64,000 nucleotides of DNA from assembly GCA_964642175.1 (NCBI GenBank), contig CAZXOK010000005.1, positions 62,001 to 126,000 of the forward strand. Direction: 5' to 3'. Positions 42,192-50,210 of this stretch are shown here, in pieces (position 1 is the stretch's first letter; each line of letters begins with the position of its first letter). The position numbers and the translations under genes were made by a program. The notes under the pieces were generated by a model that saw only the letters and a list, made by a program, of their open reading frames with translations, searched no databases and was not told the origin of the DNA. The DNA comes from JANQGG01 sp964642175. GTDB taxonomy: Bacteria > Bacteroidota > Chlorobiia > Chlorobiales > Chloroherpetonaceae.

Positions 42192-42363
42192 ACCAGGGTT
42201 TTTCTTGACTGTTCAGCGCGAAAGCCTGTCGTTGCAGGTTCTACAGGCCTTCAGAAATTTTGATCAACTAATGAATTCTCGGCATAATATCACATTCGTG
42301 TAGATTAACGCTAATTCCTACCAATATGTGCGTAATCTCAATGAGCTTTTACAGTGAGGGTAT

Positions 42364-42394
42364 AAAAAAAGCAGGTCTGGATAAACCAGCCTGC
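42364..42394 (-). terminator. Intrinsic terminator after the Cys4 miniprotein
   Basis: On the minus strand GCAGGCTGG and CCAGACCTGC form a stem with one mismatch, followed by a T7 run. It ends the transcript of the 50-residue gene at 42423. Confidence 0.78.
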
Positions 42395-42422
42395 CAATAT
42401 TATATCAAAAGTGAAGGTTTGA

Positions 42423-42575
42423 TTAAGCGTCTTTAGCAGCGAAGAAATTGCACCCACCTTCGGCTTTTACATCTTTACCAAAACATTTACCGTTTTGGTC
42501 AGCGACGCGTTCAAAGCTTTTACAATCCTGGCACTGTTTGCCTTTTTCGGCCGGAAATTTGTAATTAGGTTCCAC
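42423..42575 (-). CDS. 50-residue Cys4 protein, HiPIP-like
   Basis: A short gene that ordinary length cut-offs miss. It has a GTG start with AGGA upstream and ends TAA. The product has four cysteines, C15-x2-C18-x12-C31-x10-C42, within CQDCKSFE and KCFGKDVKAEGGCNFF. This resembles the C-terminal cluster-binding pattern of high-potential iron-sulfur proteins (C-x2-C, then C-xx-FPGK and GWC-xx-W), but the last loop is 3 residues shorter and the Trp residues are Phe. No export signal is seen from this start. A zinc ribbon is the alternative. A terminator follows. It lies between modA and the nif operon. Confidence 0.6.
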   Translation of the reverse strand: MEPNYKFPAEKGKQCQDCKSFERVADQNGKCFGKDVKAEGGCNFFAAKDA

Positions 42576-42689
42576 AGTTTTCCTGTGTTTATTGTTTTCT
42601 GATACTTCTAATGTTTTTGCGGTTTTAGCCTCAACCGCAGTTGAATATAAAAAACGAACTCTGAGATCTGAAACCCCAAACGCTATAAT

Positions 42690-43247
42690 TTAATACGGTG
42701 TCCTGAATTCATCGATGATTGGCGGTGTGGCCAGTTTCCAGATGATCCAGCCATAAAATCCTGTAATTAATAACGAAAATACCGTTGAGAAAAGGGTTAT
42801 GGTATTTAACATCAGATCTAATTGAAAATCGGCTCCTGTGGTATTTCCCGGAAACAATGGCACATACCCATAAACGAAAAACTGGGCGATAAGACTAAAA
42901 ATGCCGGCTAACATATTCAGCCCTAAAATCACAATAAACAGGAGCCGGGCCCAATTTTTACGCAAAAGTAATCCAATAGATGAAACAAGCGGGATGGCAG
43001 CTATTAGAAGAATGAAAACAACAATCAGATCGGTATATCCAAAAATAAACTCGGGAATGGAAAATACAGGTTCTGAGTCAGGCACATCTGTTAAAGAAGG
43101 CCCCTGATCAAAGGATGAAAATACCATATAAAAAAAGCTACCAAGGCCAATAGCAGCTAATAATATCATAGAATTCATGACAATCGATATCCAGGCCACC
43201 ACATCTACAAATACCGATTTCGTTGAATTGTGTTGGGGTTCATCCAT
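42690..43247 (-). CDS. Multi-pass membrane protein (185 aa)
   Basis: Four hydrophobic segments (about 15-42, 72-92, 98-120, 145-170) and no recognised motif. It reads as an inner-membrane protein with a short acidic periplasmic loop between the first two. Its stop codon is 115 nt upstream of the Cys4 miniprotein start, in the same reading frame, so they may be co-transcribed. No function can be assigned. Confidence 0.7.
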   Translation of the reverse strand: MDEPQHNSTKSVFVDVVAWISIVMNSMILLAAIGLGSFFYMVFSSFDQGPSLTDVPDSEPVFSIPEFIFGYTDLIVVFILLIAAIPLVSSIGLLLRKNWARLLFIVILGLNMLAGIFSLIAQFFVYGYVPLFPGNTTGADFQLDLMLNTITLFSTVFSLLITGFYGWIIWKLATPPIIDEFRTPY

Positions 43248-43500
43248 AAGACTTAATGTAACATGAGGTGTTAGTGAAAATATTATTTATAATTTGGCGG
43301 CTGCTCAATATTTAAGATTTAAATACAATTATCTCTTATCTAACCTGGTTTTCGCCTGCAGTCCAATTCAGTTTTAGCGATAATAAGATACTTGTGCTTG
43401 TTTATCATTGAACAGGCTTCATACACCAATGTAGCAAATATATGTAAAAGTCGGTTTTTAGATGGTTTTCTATTGCCACGTTGCAGCAATTGGCACATAT

Positions 43501-43635
43501 AAAAAGGCACACAAGGCGCCTGTATCAAAGAACTATTTTTAAAATGAATTTTTAGGTCAGTAAGTACTCTTCCTTAGCCTTACCTTCTTCCAGAGCGTCC
43601 AGAATGCCATCGATCTGATCTTCTTCGGTGATCTC
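43501..43635 (-). repeat. Duplicated 3' end of fdx (left direct repeat)
   Basis: This 135-bp segment aligns without gaps to 44294-44428 (offset 793) with about 5 mismatches. It holds the last 28 codons of the nif-linked fdx and the terminator region in weaker form. The four coding differences are all synonymous third-position changes, so the encoded ends are identical (LEEGKAKEEYLLT). The start of fdx is missing, so this copy is a remnant. A short tandem duplication (TTCGGTGATCT) follows at its 5' edge. Confidence 0.88.
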
Positions 43636-43673
43636 TTCGGTGATCTTAGTTGTATTACGAAATTGGGTTTAGT

Positions 43674-43895
43674 TTAAGCAACTTGATAGATGATAGGCTT
43701 GTATTTTGGGACCGGAACGGGTTTTCCACTTGCTTTTGCAGACTCCAACCATGCTTGTTTTGCTAAAAGAACTTCCGACAAAGCCTCGCTCGGCGTTTCA
43801 CCGAATGCTGAACAAGTTTTTAGATCAGGAATATCTGCAATATATCCTTCATCATCAGCACTGTAAAAAATATTTATGTGGTAATCCTTTATCAT
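43674..43895 (-). CDS. hicB: HicB-family antitoxin
   Basis: A 73-residue HicB-type antitoxin with the degraded RNase H-like fold. INIFYSADDEGYIADIPDL and SAFGETPSEALSEVLLA are characteristic. No DNA-binding domain is appended, so it is a short HicB. It overlaps the toxin gene upstream by 4 nt (ATGA). Both genes lie between the two copies of the fdx end. Confidence 0.85.
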   Translation of the reverse strand: MIKDYHINIFYSADDEGYIADIPDLKTCSAFGETPSEALSEVLLAKQAWLESAKASGKPVPVPKYKPIIYQVA

Positions 43896-44149
43896 TCTTT
43901 TTCAAATTTTAAGTTATATACCTCAATCAACTTCAAAAACTGTTTTATTTGATACGGTTTAGCTTTTCCTTTTACATTTTGCAAGTTAAGAACTTCATTC
44001 ACATCTTTATGTTTAAAAATGTGATGACTTCCACTTATACGGTCAAGTTCAAAACCATACCACTCTGCACATAAAACCAAGTCTGAAAAACTGATATTTT
44101 TGGATTTTGAGAATAATTTATGAAGCAACTTCTCAGTTTTCATTACCAA
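43892..44149 (-). CDS. hicA: HicA-family mRNA interferase toxin
   Basis: An 85-residue HicA toxin, an RNase that cleaves mRNA. The double-stranded-RNA-binding fold is indicated by FELDRISGSHHIFKHKD, with the catalytic His in GSHHIF, and by KPYQIKQFLKLIE. It precedes hicB, the usual order. It has no link to nitrogen fixation and was probably acquired together with the duplicated fdx end. Confidence 0.85.
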   Translation of the reverse strand: MVMKTEKLLHKLFSKSKNISFSDLVLCAEWYGFELDRISGSHHIFKHKDVNEVLNLQNVKGKAKPYQIKQFLKLIEVYNLKFEKE

Positions 44150-44290
44150 AATATCTCGATTTGTTGAGTTTTGATTTCTAATATATAGATTTTACGCTGC
44201 TTCGTTTAATATTTCTCAATGCAAAACTTAGATACCTAAGGCAGTATCGGATATAAAACACCATTGAATGCCTCTTTAGAATTTTCGCAT

Positions 44291-44313
44291 AAAAAAAAGG
44301 CGCACAAGGCGCC
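44291..44313 (-). terminator. Intrinsic terminator of the nif operon
   Basis: On the minus strand GGCGC and GCGCC form a short, strong stem followed by T8. It lies about 30 nt past the fdx stop. The remnant copy at 43501-43520 has a mismatched stem and shorter T run, so it is weaker. Confidence 0.8.
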
Positions 44314-44428
44314 TGTATCAAAGAACTATTTTTAAAATGAATTTTTAGGTCAGTAAGTACTCTTCCTTAGCCTTGCCTTCTTCCAGGGCATCCAGAATAC
44401 CATCGATCTGATCTTCTTCGGTGATCTC
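44294..44428 (-). repeat. 3' end of intact fdx (right direct repeat)
   Basis: The partner of the repeat at 43501-43635. This copy belongs to the complete fdx and its terminator. The two bracket the hicBA cassette with a total unit of 793 bp. Confidence 0.88.
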
Positions 44429-44653
44429 GCCATACCAATAGCCTTCGGGATAAACTACGATAATCGGGCCGCGGTCGCAGATGTTTAAACAACCGGTGGT
44501 TGAGATCATGACATCGGTCATCCCCCGATCTGAAAGTTCTTCTTCGAGGTACTGCATCAATTGCAGGGATTCTTTTTTATAACATACCCCTTGCGGTGTG
44601 CCGCCACTTCTGAAGCTGGCGCAAATAAGCATATGATGTTTTGGCTTTTGCAT
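44345..44653 (-). CDS. Thioredoxin-like [2Fe-2S] ferredoxin, nif-associated
   Basis: A 102-residue ferredoxin of the thioredoxin-fold type. Ligands are C11 and C24 (C-x12-C) and the pair in TTGCLNIC (C-x3-C). PIIVVYPEGYWYG is typical. Such proteins are common next to nif genes in clostridial and chlorobial genomes and may deliver electrons or assist FeMo-cofactor work. It ends the nif operon, 35 bp after nifB, and its 3' end is duplicated 0.8 kb downstream. Confidence 0.9.
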   Translation of the reverse strand: MQKPKHHMLICASFRSGGTPQGVCYKKESLQLMQYLEEELSDRGMTDVMISTTGCLNICDRGPIIVVYPEGYWYGEITEEDQIDGILDALEEGKAKEEYLLT

Positions 44654-44688
44654 GTAATAATTCTCCTTTTTTCTGTTTTAATTTCTGA

Positions 44689-45963
44689 TTAACTGCACCC
44701 CGTGCCCGTCCCTGTGCAACTGGTTTTGCAGGCATGGATCTGGGAACTCTTGATCAGGTGCTTAAGATCTTTTCCTGTAAAATACCCGGTAACGGCTTCA
44801 TCAATCACGCCTTCCATTACCATCACTTCAATACCGTTTTTCTTGAGCACATCGGTGGGTTTGTTTCCGGCGCCATTCACCATCACAGCGCGGCAATCCG
44901 AAAGTGTCTCGGCTAAAAGCTGCCAACGACGATCTCCGCCACCCGGTGCCGGTGCCCGCCTGGATTCCACAAACTCGCTCGTACCGGTCAGTTCATCCAT
45001 CTTATAGATCTTGAAGGTATCGGCTTCACCTAAATGTTGATTCACCAGCACGCCTTCCATTGTGCTCACGGCAACATAAGGGCGTTCTTCGGCTGGAATG
45101 ATCGGCTTGGTTGAAGCCTCCAGAAGTTTCAGGGTGATCTCTTCCGGGTTCTGCTCGCCGATCAGGCCGATCGCATCGGCACGGCAACGCGCGCAGTGTT
45201 TCATCTGTGGCAAATACTCCTGGGCTTTATCCTGGATGGATTTAACAACTTGTGGCTCTGGTTCGGGGATATTCTCAAACACGGTACCTTCGTTTTGGTA
45301 ATAAGGCAAACAGTTCAGAATATCGGCGCCCAGTTCAGAGACTTTTTCAGCTACTTCAATGGTATGATGATCATTAACTCCCGGGATAATAATGGAGTTG
45401 ATTTTAGCTGTAATACCGGCTTCTTTTAATTTTTTGATGGCTTCCAATTGGTTTTCCAGCAATACCTCGGCGCCTTTTACATCGCGGTACATCTTTTTGC
45501 GATAACGCACCCACGAATACACCTCTGCCCCAACTTTGGGATCAACGGCATTCACCGTAATGGTTACATGGCTGACTTTCAACTCGGCCAGCTCATCGAT
45601 ATAAGGCAACACATTCAATCCGTTAGTGGCCACACATAGCAGCATTTCCGGATACTCCTTGCGAACCAAACGCAGGGTTTCCATGGTTTCTTCAGGATTA
45701 GCAAACGGATCGCCCGGCCCGGCAATACCTACAACAGCTATGTTTGGAGAGATTTCCATGGCGCTTTTTAAATAAACCAGCGCCTGCTGAGGTGAAAGCA
45801 CTTTACTGGTTACACCCGGCCGGTTCTCATTCAGGCAGTCGAACTTTCGGTTACAAAAATTGCATTGTATGTTACATTTTGGCGCCACCGGCAAGTGAAT
45901 GCGCCCGTACTTATGCCGCGACTGATCATTAAAACATGGGTGTTTGTCTATTTCTAAGTTCAT
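44689..45963 (-). CDS. nifB: Nitrogenase cofactor biosynthesis protein NifB
   Basis: A radical-SAM enzyme making NifB-co, the [8Fe-9S-C] precursor of FeMo-co. Of 424 residues, the N-terminal domain carries CNIQCNFC (C30, C34, C37) with AGPGDPFANP and ATNGLN. A C-terminal NifX-like domain starts near residue 300 (VAVSTMEGVLVNQHLGEAD). The end is cysteine-rich (CKTSC, GTGC). It follows nifN by 103 bp. Confidence 0.96.
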   Translation of the reverse strand: MNLEIDKHPCFNDQSRHKYGRIHLPVAPKCNIQCNFCNRKFDCLNENRPGVTSKVLSPQQALVYLKSAMEISPNIAVVGIAGPGDPFANPEETMETLRLVRKEYPEMLLCVATNGLNVLPYIDELAELKVSHVTITVNAVDPKVGAEVYSWVRYRKKMYRDVKGAEVLLENQLEAIKKLKEAGITAKINSIIIPGVNDHHTIEVAEKVSELGADILNCLPYYQNEGTVFENIPEPEPQVVKSIQDKAQEYLPQMKHCARCRADAIGLIGEQNPEEITLKLLEASTKPIIPAEERPYVAVSTMEGVLVNQHLGEADTFKIYKMDELTGTSEFVESRRAPAPGGGDRRWQLLAETLSDCRAVMVNGAGNKPTDVLKKNGIEVMVMEGVIDEAVTGYFTGKDLKHLIKSSQIHACKTSCTGTGTGCS

Positions 45964-46066
45964 GATAATCTTATTTTCATAGTTAAAATTCTTTGCTGGG
46001 CCGGTCCGTTTACAGACCTATTCGTCTTGTTTGGCGCCTCTATATGCAGGCTTTCCAAAAACATTG

Positions 46067-47419
46067 TTACTGATAGGTATATCCAATCGGTGAGTCGGAC
46101 TGGCGTTTCTCCAGAATGGTATTCACAATCCGGTCGAACAGTTCCTGGGTACCTTTATAACCCAAATGATGCAGGCGCTGACCGCCAAAGCGGTCGTGAA
46201 TCGGAAATCCGATACGCACCAACGGAATACGCTGTTTGCGCGATATTGAAAATCCTTTGCTGTTTCCGATTAAGAGATCGGGCTGAAGTTGCTCGCACTC
46301 ATCGGAAATATCCATGAAGTCGATGCCATCGCGAACGATAATACCCAACTCTTCCATATCGGGGATGATCTCCTGCATGCGTTTTTTCATCAATCCGCTT
46401 TTACCGCCCGAGGCACACAGAATCGGCACAATACCGATTTCGCGTAAAAATCCGGCCATGGCTATCACGAGATCTTCTTCACCATAAAGCACGGCGCGTT
46501 TTTCAAACACATACTTGTGGCCATCGGCATAGGCATCTACCAGGCGGCGGCGTTCATCTTCGAAGACCTCCGGCATAGGCTTTTTGGTTAAATTCTCAAG
46601 TACACCAAAGAACTCGTCGGTGGCCTTGATACCAATAGGCAGCCCCATTTTATAGGCGCTCACGCTGAAATTATCTTCCAGGTAACCGGCCGCTGATTTA
46701 TCGCGTTGCAAAGTGGCACCGAACTCAAGGCTTAGTTGTGCCTGGCCTGTTTTCTTCAGGGCGCTTGCAGGTGTTCCCCCTTTGGGAATACGATGATACT
46801 CTCCCCAGGGACCGCCATCCAGGGTTTGGGAATAGTCCGGCATCATCACAACCGGTAATTCAAAACGGCTGAAAATATCCTTGAGATAACGCAGATCAGC
46901 CGGTGAGATCATGTTCGGGAACACATTCATGTGATCCAGGGTCTCACCTTTTTCGGCCAGTGTTTGAACTGTTGAGCGCACCGCAGCATGAAACCCATCG
47001 ATATGCGAGCCCATGTAACTGGGTGTGCTGGCATGGATCATCACCGGCATCGGTGAGCCATTCTTAAATTCTGTTTTGTATTCTTTCAGGATCATGCCCA
47101 CATCATCACCAATGGTTTCCGACAAACATGTGGTTGCCAGGCCAACCACATCGGGTTTATACTGCTTGGTAATATTTTGTAACCCGATTTTCAGATTCTG
47201 GCTCCCGCCGAACACCGCTGTATCTTCACTAAAGTTAGACGAAGCAATATCCACAGGTTCTTTATAGTGGCTGATCATATAGCGCCGGATATAGGTGGCG
47301 CATCCCTGTGAGCCGTGCAGAAACGGCACACATTTTTCTATGCCGCGATAAGCCAGGCACGCACCAAGGGGCGTACATAACTGACACGCGTTCTGCGTTG
47401 CTACTTTTGCAGTCTTCAT
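46067..47419 (-). CDS. nifN: Nitrogenase cofactor scaffold subunit NifN
   Basis: NifEN partner on which FeMo-co is finished before transfer to NifDK. The start at 47419 (MKTAKVATQNACQLC) is chosen because AAAGGAGG precedes it and it overlaps the nifE stop as ATGA; an ATG 33 nt upstream lies inside nifE. About 450 residues. The cysteines in NACQLCTPLGACLAYRGIEK and FLHGSQGCATYIRRY are in the P-cluster-equivalent positions. Confidence 0.95.
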   Translation of the reverse strand: MKTAKVATQNACQLCTPLGACLAYRGIEKCVPFLHGSQGCATYIRRYMISHYKEPVDIASSNFSEDTAVFGGSQNLKIGLQNITKQYKPDVVGLATTCLSETIGDDVGMILKEYKTEFKNGSPMPVMIHASTPSYMGSHIDGFHAAVRSTVQTLAEKGETLDHMNVFPNMISPADLRYLKDIFSRFELPVVMMPDYSQTLDGGPWGEYHRIPKGGTPASALKKTGQAQLSLEFGATLQRDKSAAGYLEDNFSVSAYKMGLPIGIKATDEFFGVLENLTKKPMPEVFEDERRRLVDAYADGHKYVFEKRAVLYGEEDLVIAMAGFLREIGIVPILCASGGKSGLMKKRMQEIIPDMEELGIIVRDGIDFMDISDECEQLQPDLLIGNSKGFSISRKQRIPLVRIGFPIHDRFGGQRLHHLGYKGTQELFDRIVNTILEKRQSDSPIGYTYQ

Positions 47420-48783
47420 TTTAATCCTCCTTTTCGCGGTGCAAATTGCCACACCGGGCTCATCACAGATTGATATACTTCCCGCGCAAAATTGAACATC
47501 CCCACAAATCCGGCGAGCGGTATTTTACGCTCGTGGTTATGATCACAAAATCCAATTCCTAGTTTATAAGCGATCGGGCGTTCTTTCACCCCGCCGATAA
47601 TCAGATCGGCTTCTTTTTCCAAAACAAATTTCGAGAGTTCTACCGGATTAGAGTCATCTACAATTACAGTTCCTTCATCACACAACTCTTTAAGCAAGTT
47701 GTAATCATCTTTATTTCCGGTTTGCGATCCGGCCAGGACCACTTTCATGCCCAAATACCGCAGGGCTTTGATCAGGGAGAATGCTTTAAATGCACCACCC
47801 ACATAAATGGCTGCACGTTTACCGTTCAATGCCGTCTTAAATTGTTGCAGGTTCGGATACATTTCCGAGACTTCTTTATTGACAAGTGCCTTGGCTTTTT
47901 CCAGCATATCGGGTTTGCTATCGAAGTGTTCGGCCACATCGTAGAGCGCTTTGGACATATCTTCAATACCGAAGTAGGACACCCGGATAAAGGGAATACC
48001 ATATTTTTCCTTCATCATCTTAGCCAGCTTAAGCATCGAGCCGGAACACTGAACCACATTCAGTGCAGCGCCGTGGCAACGGCGAATATCATCAACGCGG
48101 CCATCACCGGTAACGGTGGCAACCACTTCCAATCCCATCTGTTCATAGTAATCTTTAATAATCCATGCTTCTCCGGCCAGGTTAAACTCCCCTAAAATAT
48201 TCAGGCTGTAAGGGCTTATCCCTTCAGTTGAACCTGTACCAACCAGACTCATCAATGCGTTACAGGCAGCTGCGTAGCCGTCTTTCTTTGTTCCTTTAAA
48301 CCCTTCGGAATGAACCGGCAAAACCGGTATTCCCTTTTCATTAGATACTTTTCTACAGACCGCGTCAATATCATCGCCAATTAACCCGATTATACAGGTT
48401 GAGTAGATAAACGCTGCTTTGGGCTGGTATTGATCAATAAGTTCATTGAGCGATTCATAAAGCTTCTTTTCACCACCATAGATCACATCCATTTCTTTCA
48501 AATCCGTAGAGAAACTCAAGCGATGAAGCTCAGGGCCTGAGGAAACGGCCCCACGGATGTCCCACGTGTAAGCAGCACATCCGATAGGACCATGTACCAC
48601 ATGAAGGGCATCGGTAACCGGATAAAGAACTACGCGCGATCCACAGAAAACACAAGCCCGCTGGCTCACCGAGCCCGAGAGACTTTTGGTATCGCAAGTC
48701 ATCTCGAAATTCTCGGTATTTTGCTCTTTCTGAAAGATCTGCTTTTTGCGTCCTTCTAATATTTCAATCGATTCCGTTTTCAT
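47416..48783 (-). CDS. nifE: Nitrogenase cofactor scaffold subunit NifE
   Basis: The other NifEN subunit, 455 residues. It is homologous to NifD, with RACVFCGSRVVLYPV, VVHGPIGCAAYTWDIRG and FIYSTCIIGLIGDDI. It follows nifK by 21 nt and is translationally coupled to nifN by an ATGA overlap. Confidence 0.95.
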   Translation of the reverse strand: MKTESIEILEGRKKQIFQKEQNTENFEMTCDTKSLSGSVSQRACVFCGSRVVLYPVTDALHVVHGPIGCAAYTWDIRGAVSSGPELHRLSFSTDLKEMDVIYGGEKKLYESLNELIDQYQPKAAFIYSTCIIGLIGDDIDAVCRKVSNEKGIPVLPVHSEGFKGTKKDGYAAACNALMSLVGTGSTEGISPYSLNILGEFNLAGEAWIIKDYYEQMGLEVVATVTGDGRVDDIRRCHGAALNVVQCSGSMLKLAKMMKEKYGIPFIRVSYFGIEDMSKALYDVAEHFDSKPDMLEKAKALVNKEVSEMYPNLQQFKTALNGKRAAIYVGGAFKAFSLIKALRYLGMKVVLAGSQTGNKDDYNLLKELCDEGTVIVDDSNPVELSKFVLEKEADLIIGGVKERPIAYKLGIGFCDHNHERKIPLAGFVGMFNFAREVYQSVMSPVWQFAPRKGGLK

Positions 48784-48804
48784 AATTGCCCTTTCATTTA
48801 ATAA

Positions 48805-50187
48805 TTACATCACCAATTCAAATCGCTCTTCCGGTGCATCACGATCCTGTCGATCCATGATGGCCATCAGGAGTTTTTCCACGAGACGCATTGCGCCGGT
48901 ATAGCCAACATTCGGGAAGTAGCTATGACCCACACGATCAATGATCGGGAACCCAAAGCGTACGAATGGAATATCTTCGTCACGGGCAATGTATTTGCCA
49001 TGTGTGTTACCGATCAGGAGATCAACAGGCTCATTTTTGATCCACTGGTGAAGTAAGAACAGGTCGGCATTGGCACCATTTTTAATGTTGGCACCTGGTA
49101 CCTCACTATCCAGAACACTATGCAAACGCTTATCGAGGCGCTTTCCGGGCGTACCACTCAGAACATGAACCGGTTTCATATCAAGTTCTACCAGGAATTC
49201 ACAAAGTGGTACAATCCAATCGGGATCGCCAAACACGGCCACTTTTTTACCGTGGAAATACTGCTGCATGTCGGTGATCAAATCAACCAAACGACCTCGC
49301 TCATCTGTTACAGACTGAGGAATCTCAACGCCTGCTGCCTTTGAAAGGGCCATAATGAAGCGGTCTGTGGCTGAAATGCCAACCGGTACATCTTCGGAGA
49401 CAAAATCCACGCCACATTTCTTTTCAAGGGCAATTGCCGCAGCTTCGGCTGTAAAGTTGCCCAGAGAAATAGTGGATTTTGAATCGCCCAGGGTTCTGAG
49501 TTCATCCATGGTTACACCACCTTTTGGATACATATCATGTACGCCGGTTTGCGGTGTATCAAGAACATCGGTTACATCCGGGTACAACAGGATATTGGCG
49601 CCAAGTTCTTTAGACAGACGCTTGATCTCGCGAATGTCTGAAGGCTCCATCCAACCGGCAACGATATTGGTTCTATCCAGCTCGGTATCGGATTTTTCGG
49701 CAAACTGTTTGGTCATTTCTTCTACCATATTAGAGTATCCGGTTACATGCGAACCGACAAAACTCGGTGTGCTGGCGTAGATCACTTTTTTACCTTCAGG
49801 TACTTTACCATCATCATTGGCTTTTGTACAGATCTGCTTGAGATCATCACCAATGGTTTCAGACAAGCAGGTAGAATGCACGGCAATTAAATCCGGATTA
49901 TACACGGTAAAGATGTTGTTGACTGCCTGAAGCAGGTTGGCCTGTCCGCCAAAAACGGACGCACCTTCTGTAAAGGAGCTGGTAGCTGCCATTACAGGTT
50001 CTTTAAAGTGACGTGTAAGCATACTGCGATGGTATGAGCAACAGCCTTGCGAACCGTGGCTGTGTGGCAAACACCCGTGAATGCCCAGGGCTGCATACAT
50101 GGCTCCAATCGGCTGACAGGTTTTTGCAGGATTTATCGTCAGCCCCTCTCTTTCTTTTACCTCTTTCGGTGTGTGTCTTAATAACAT
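48805..50187 (-). CDS. nifK: Nitrogenase MoFe protein beta chain NifK
   Basis: The beta subunit of dinitrogenase (460 residues), sharing the P-cluster with NifD. Cysteine ligands are in NPAKTCQPIGAMYAALGI, PHSHGSQGCCSYHR and HSTCLSETIGDDL. It is about 60 residues shorter than the Azotobacter protein; the N-terminal extension is missing, as in anaerobe-type nitrogenases. It follows nifD by 23 nt. Confidence 0.97.
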   Translation of the reverse strand: MLLRHTPKEVKEREGLTINPAKTCQPIGAMYAALGIHGCLPHSHGSQGCCSYHRSMLTRHFKEPVMAATSSFTEGASVFGGQANLLQAVNNIFTVYNPDLIAVHSTCLSETIGDDLKQICTKANDDGKVPEGKKVIYASTPSFVGSHVTGYSNMVEEMTKQFAEKSDTELDRTNIVAGWMEPSDIREIKRLSKELGANILLYPDVTDVLDTPQTGVHDMYPKGGVTMDELRTLGDSKSTISLGNFTAEAAAIALEKKCGVDFVSEDVPVGISATDRFIMALSKAAGVEIPQSVTDERGRLVDLITDMQQYFHGKKVAVFGDPDWIVPLCEFLVELDMKPVHVLSGTPGKRLDKRLHSVLDSEVPGANIKNGANADLFLLHQWIKNEPVDLLIGNTHGKYIARDEDIPFVRFGFPIIDRVGHSYFPNVGYTGAMRLVEKLLMAIMDRQDRDAPEERFELVM

Positions 50188-50210
50188 ATCTTCGTCATTT
50201 CCTTTCAGTT

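Noticed and set aside
43340..43528. 62-codon frame on the minus strand left of the fdx repeat
   Set aside because: No ribosome-binding site or domain, runs into the repeat and its weak terminator, amino-acid pattern not protein-like.
43674..44149. HicBA as part of a prophage
   Set aside because: No integrase, structural phage gene or att site apart from the fdx repeat. A small cassette is the better reading.
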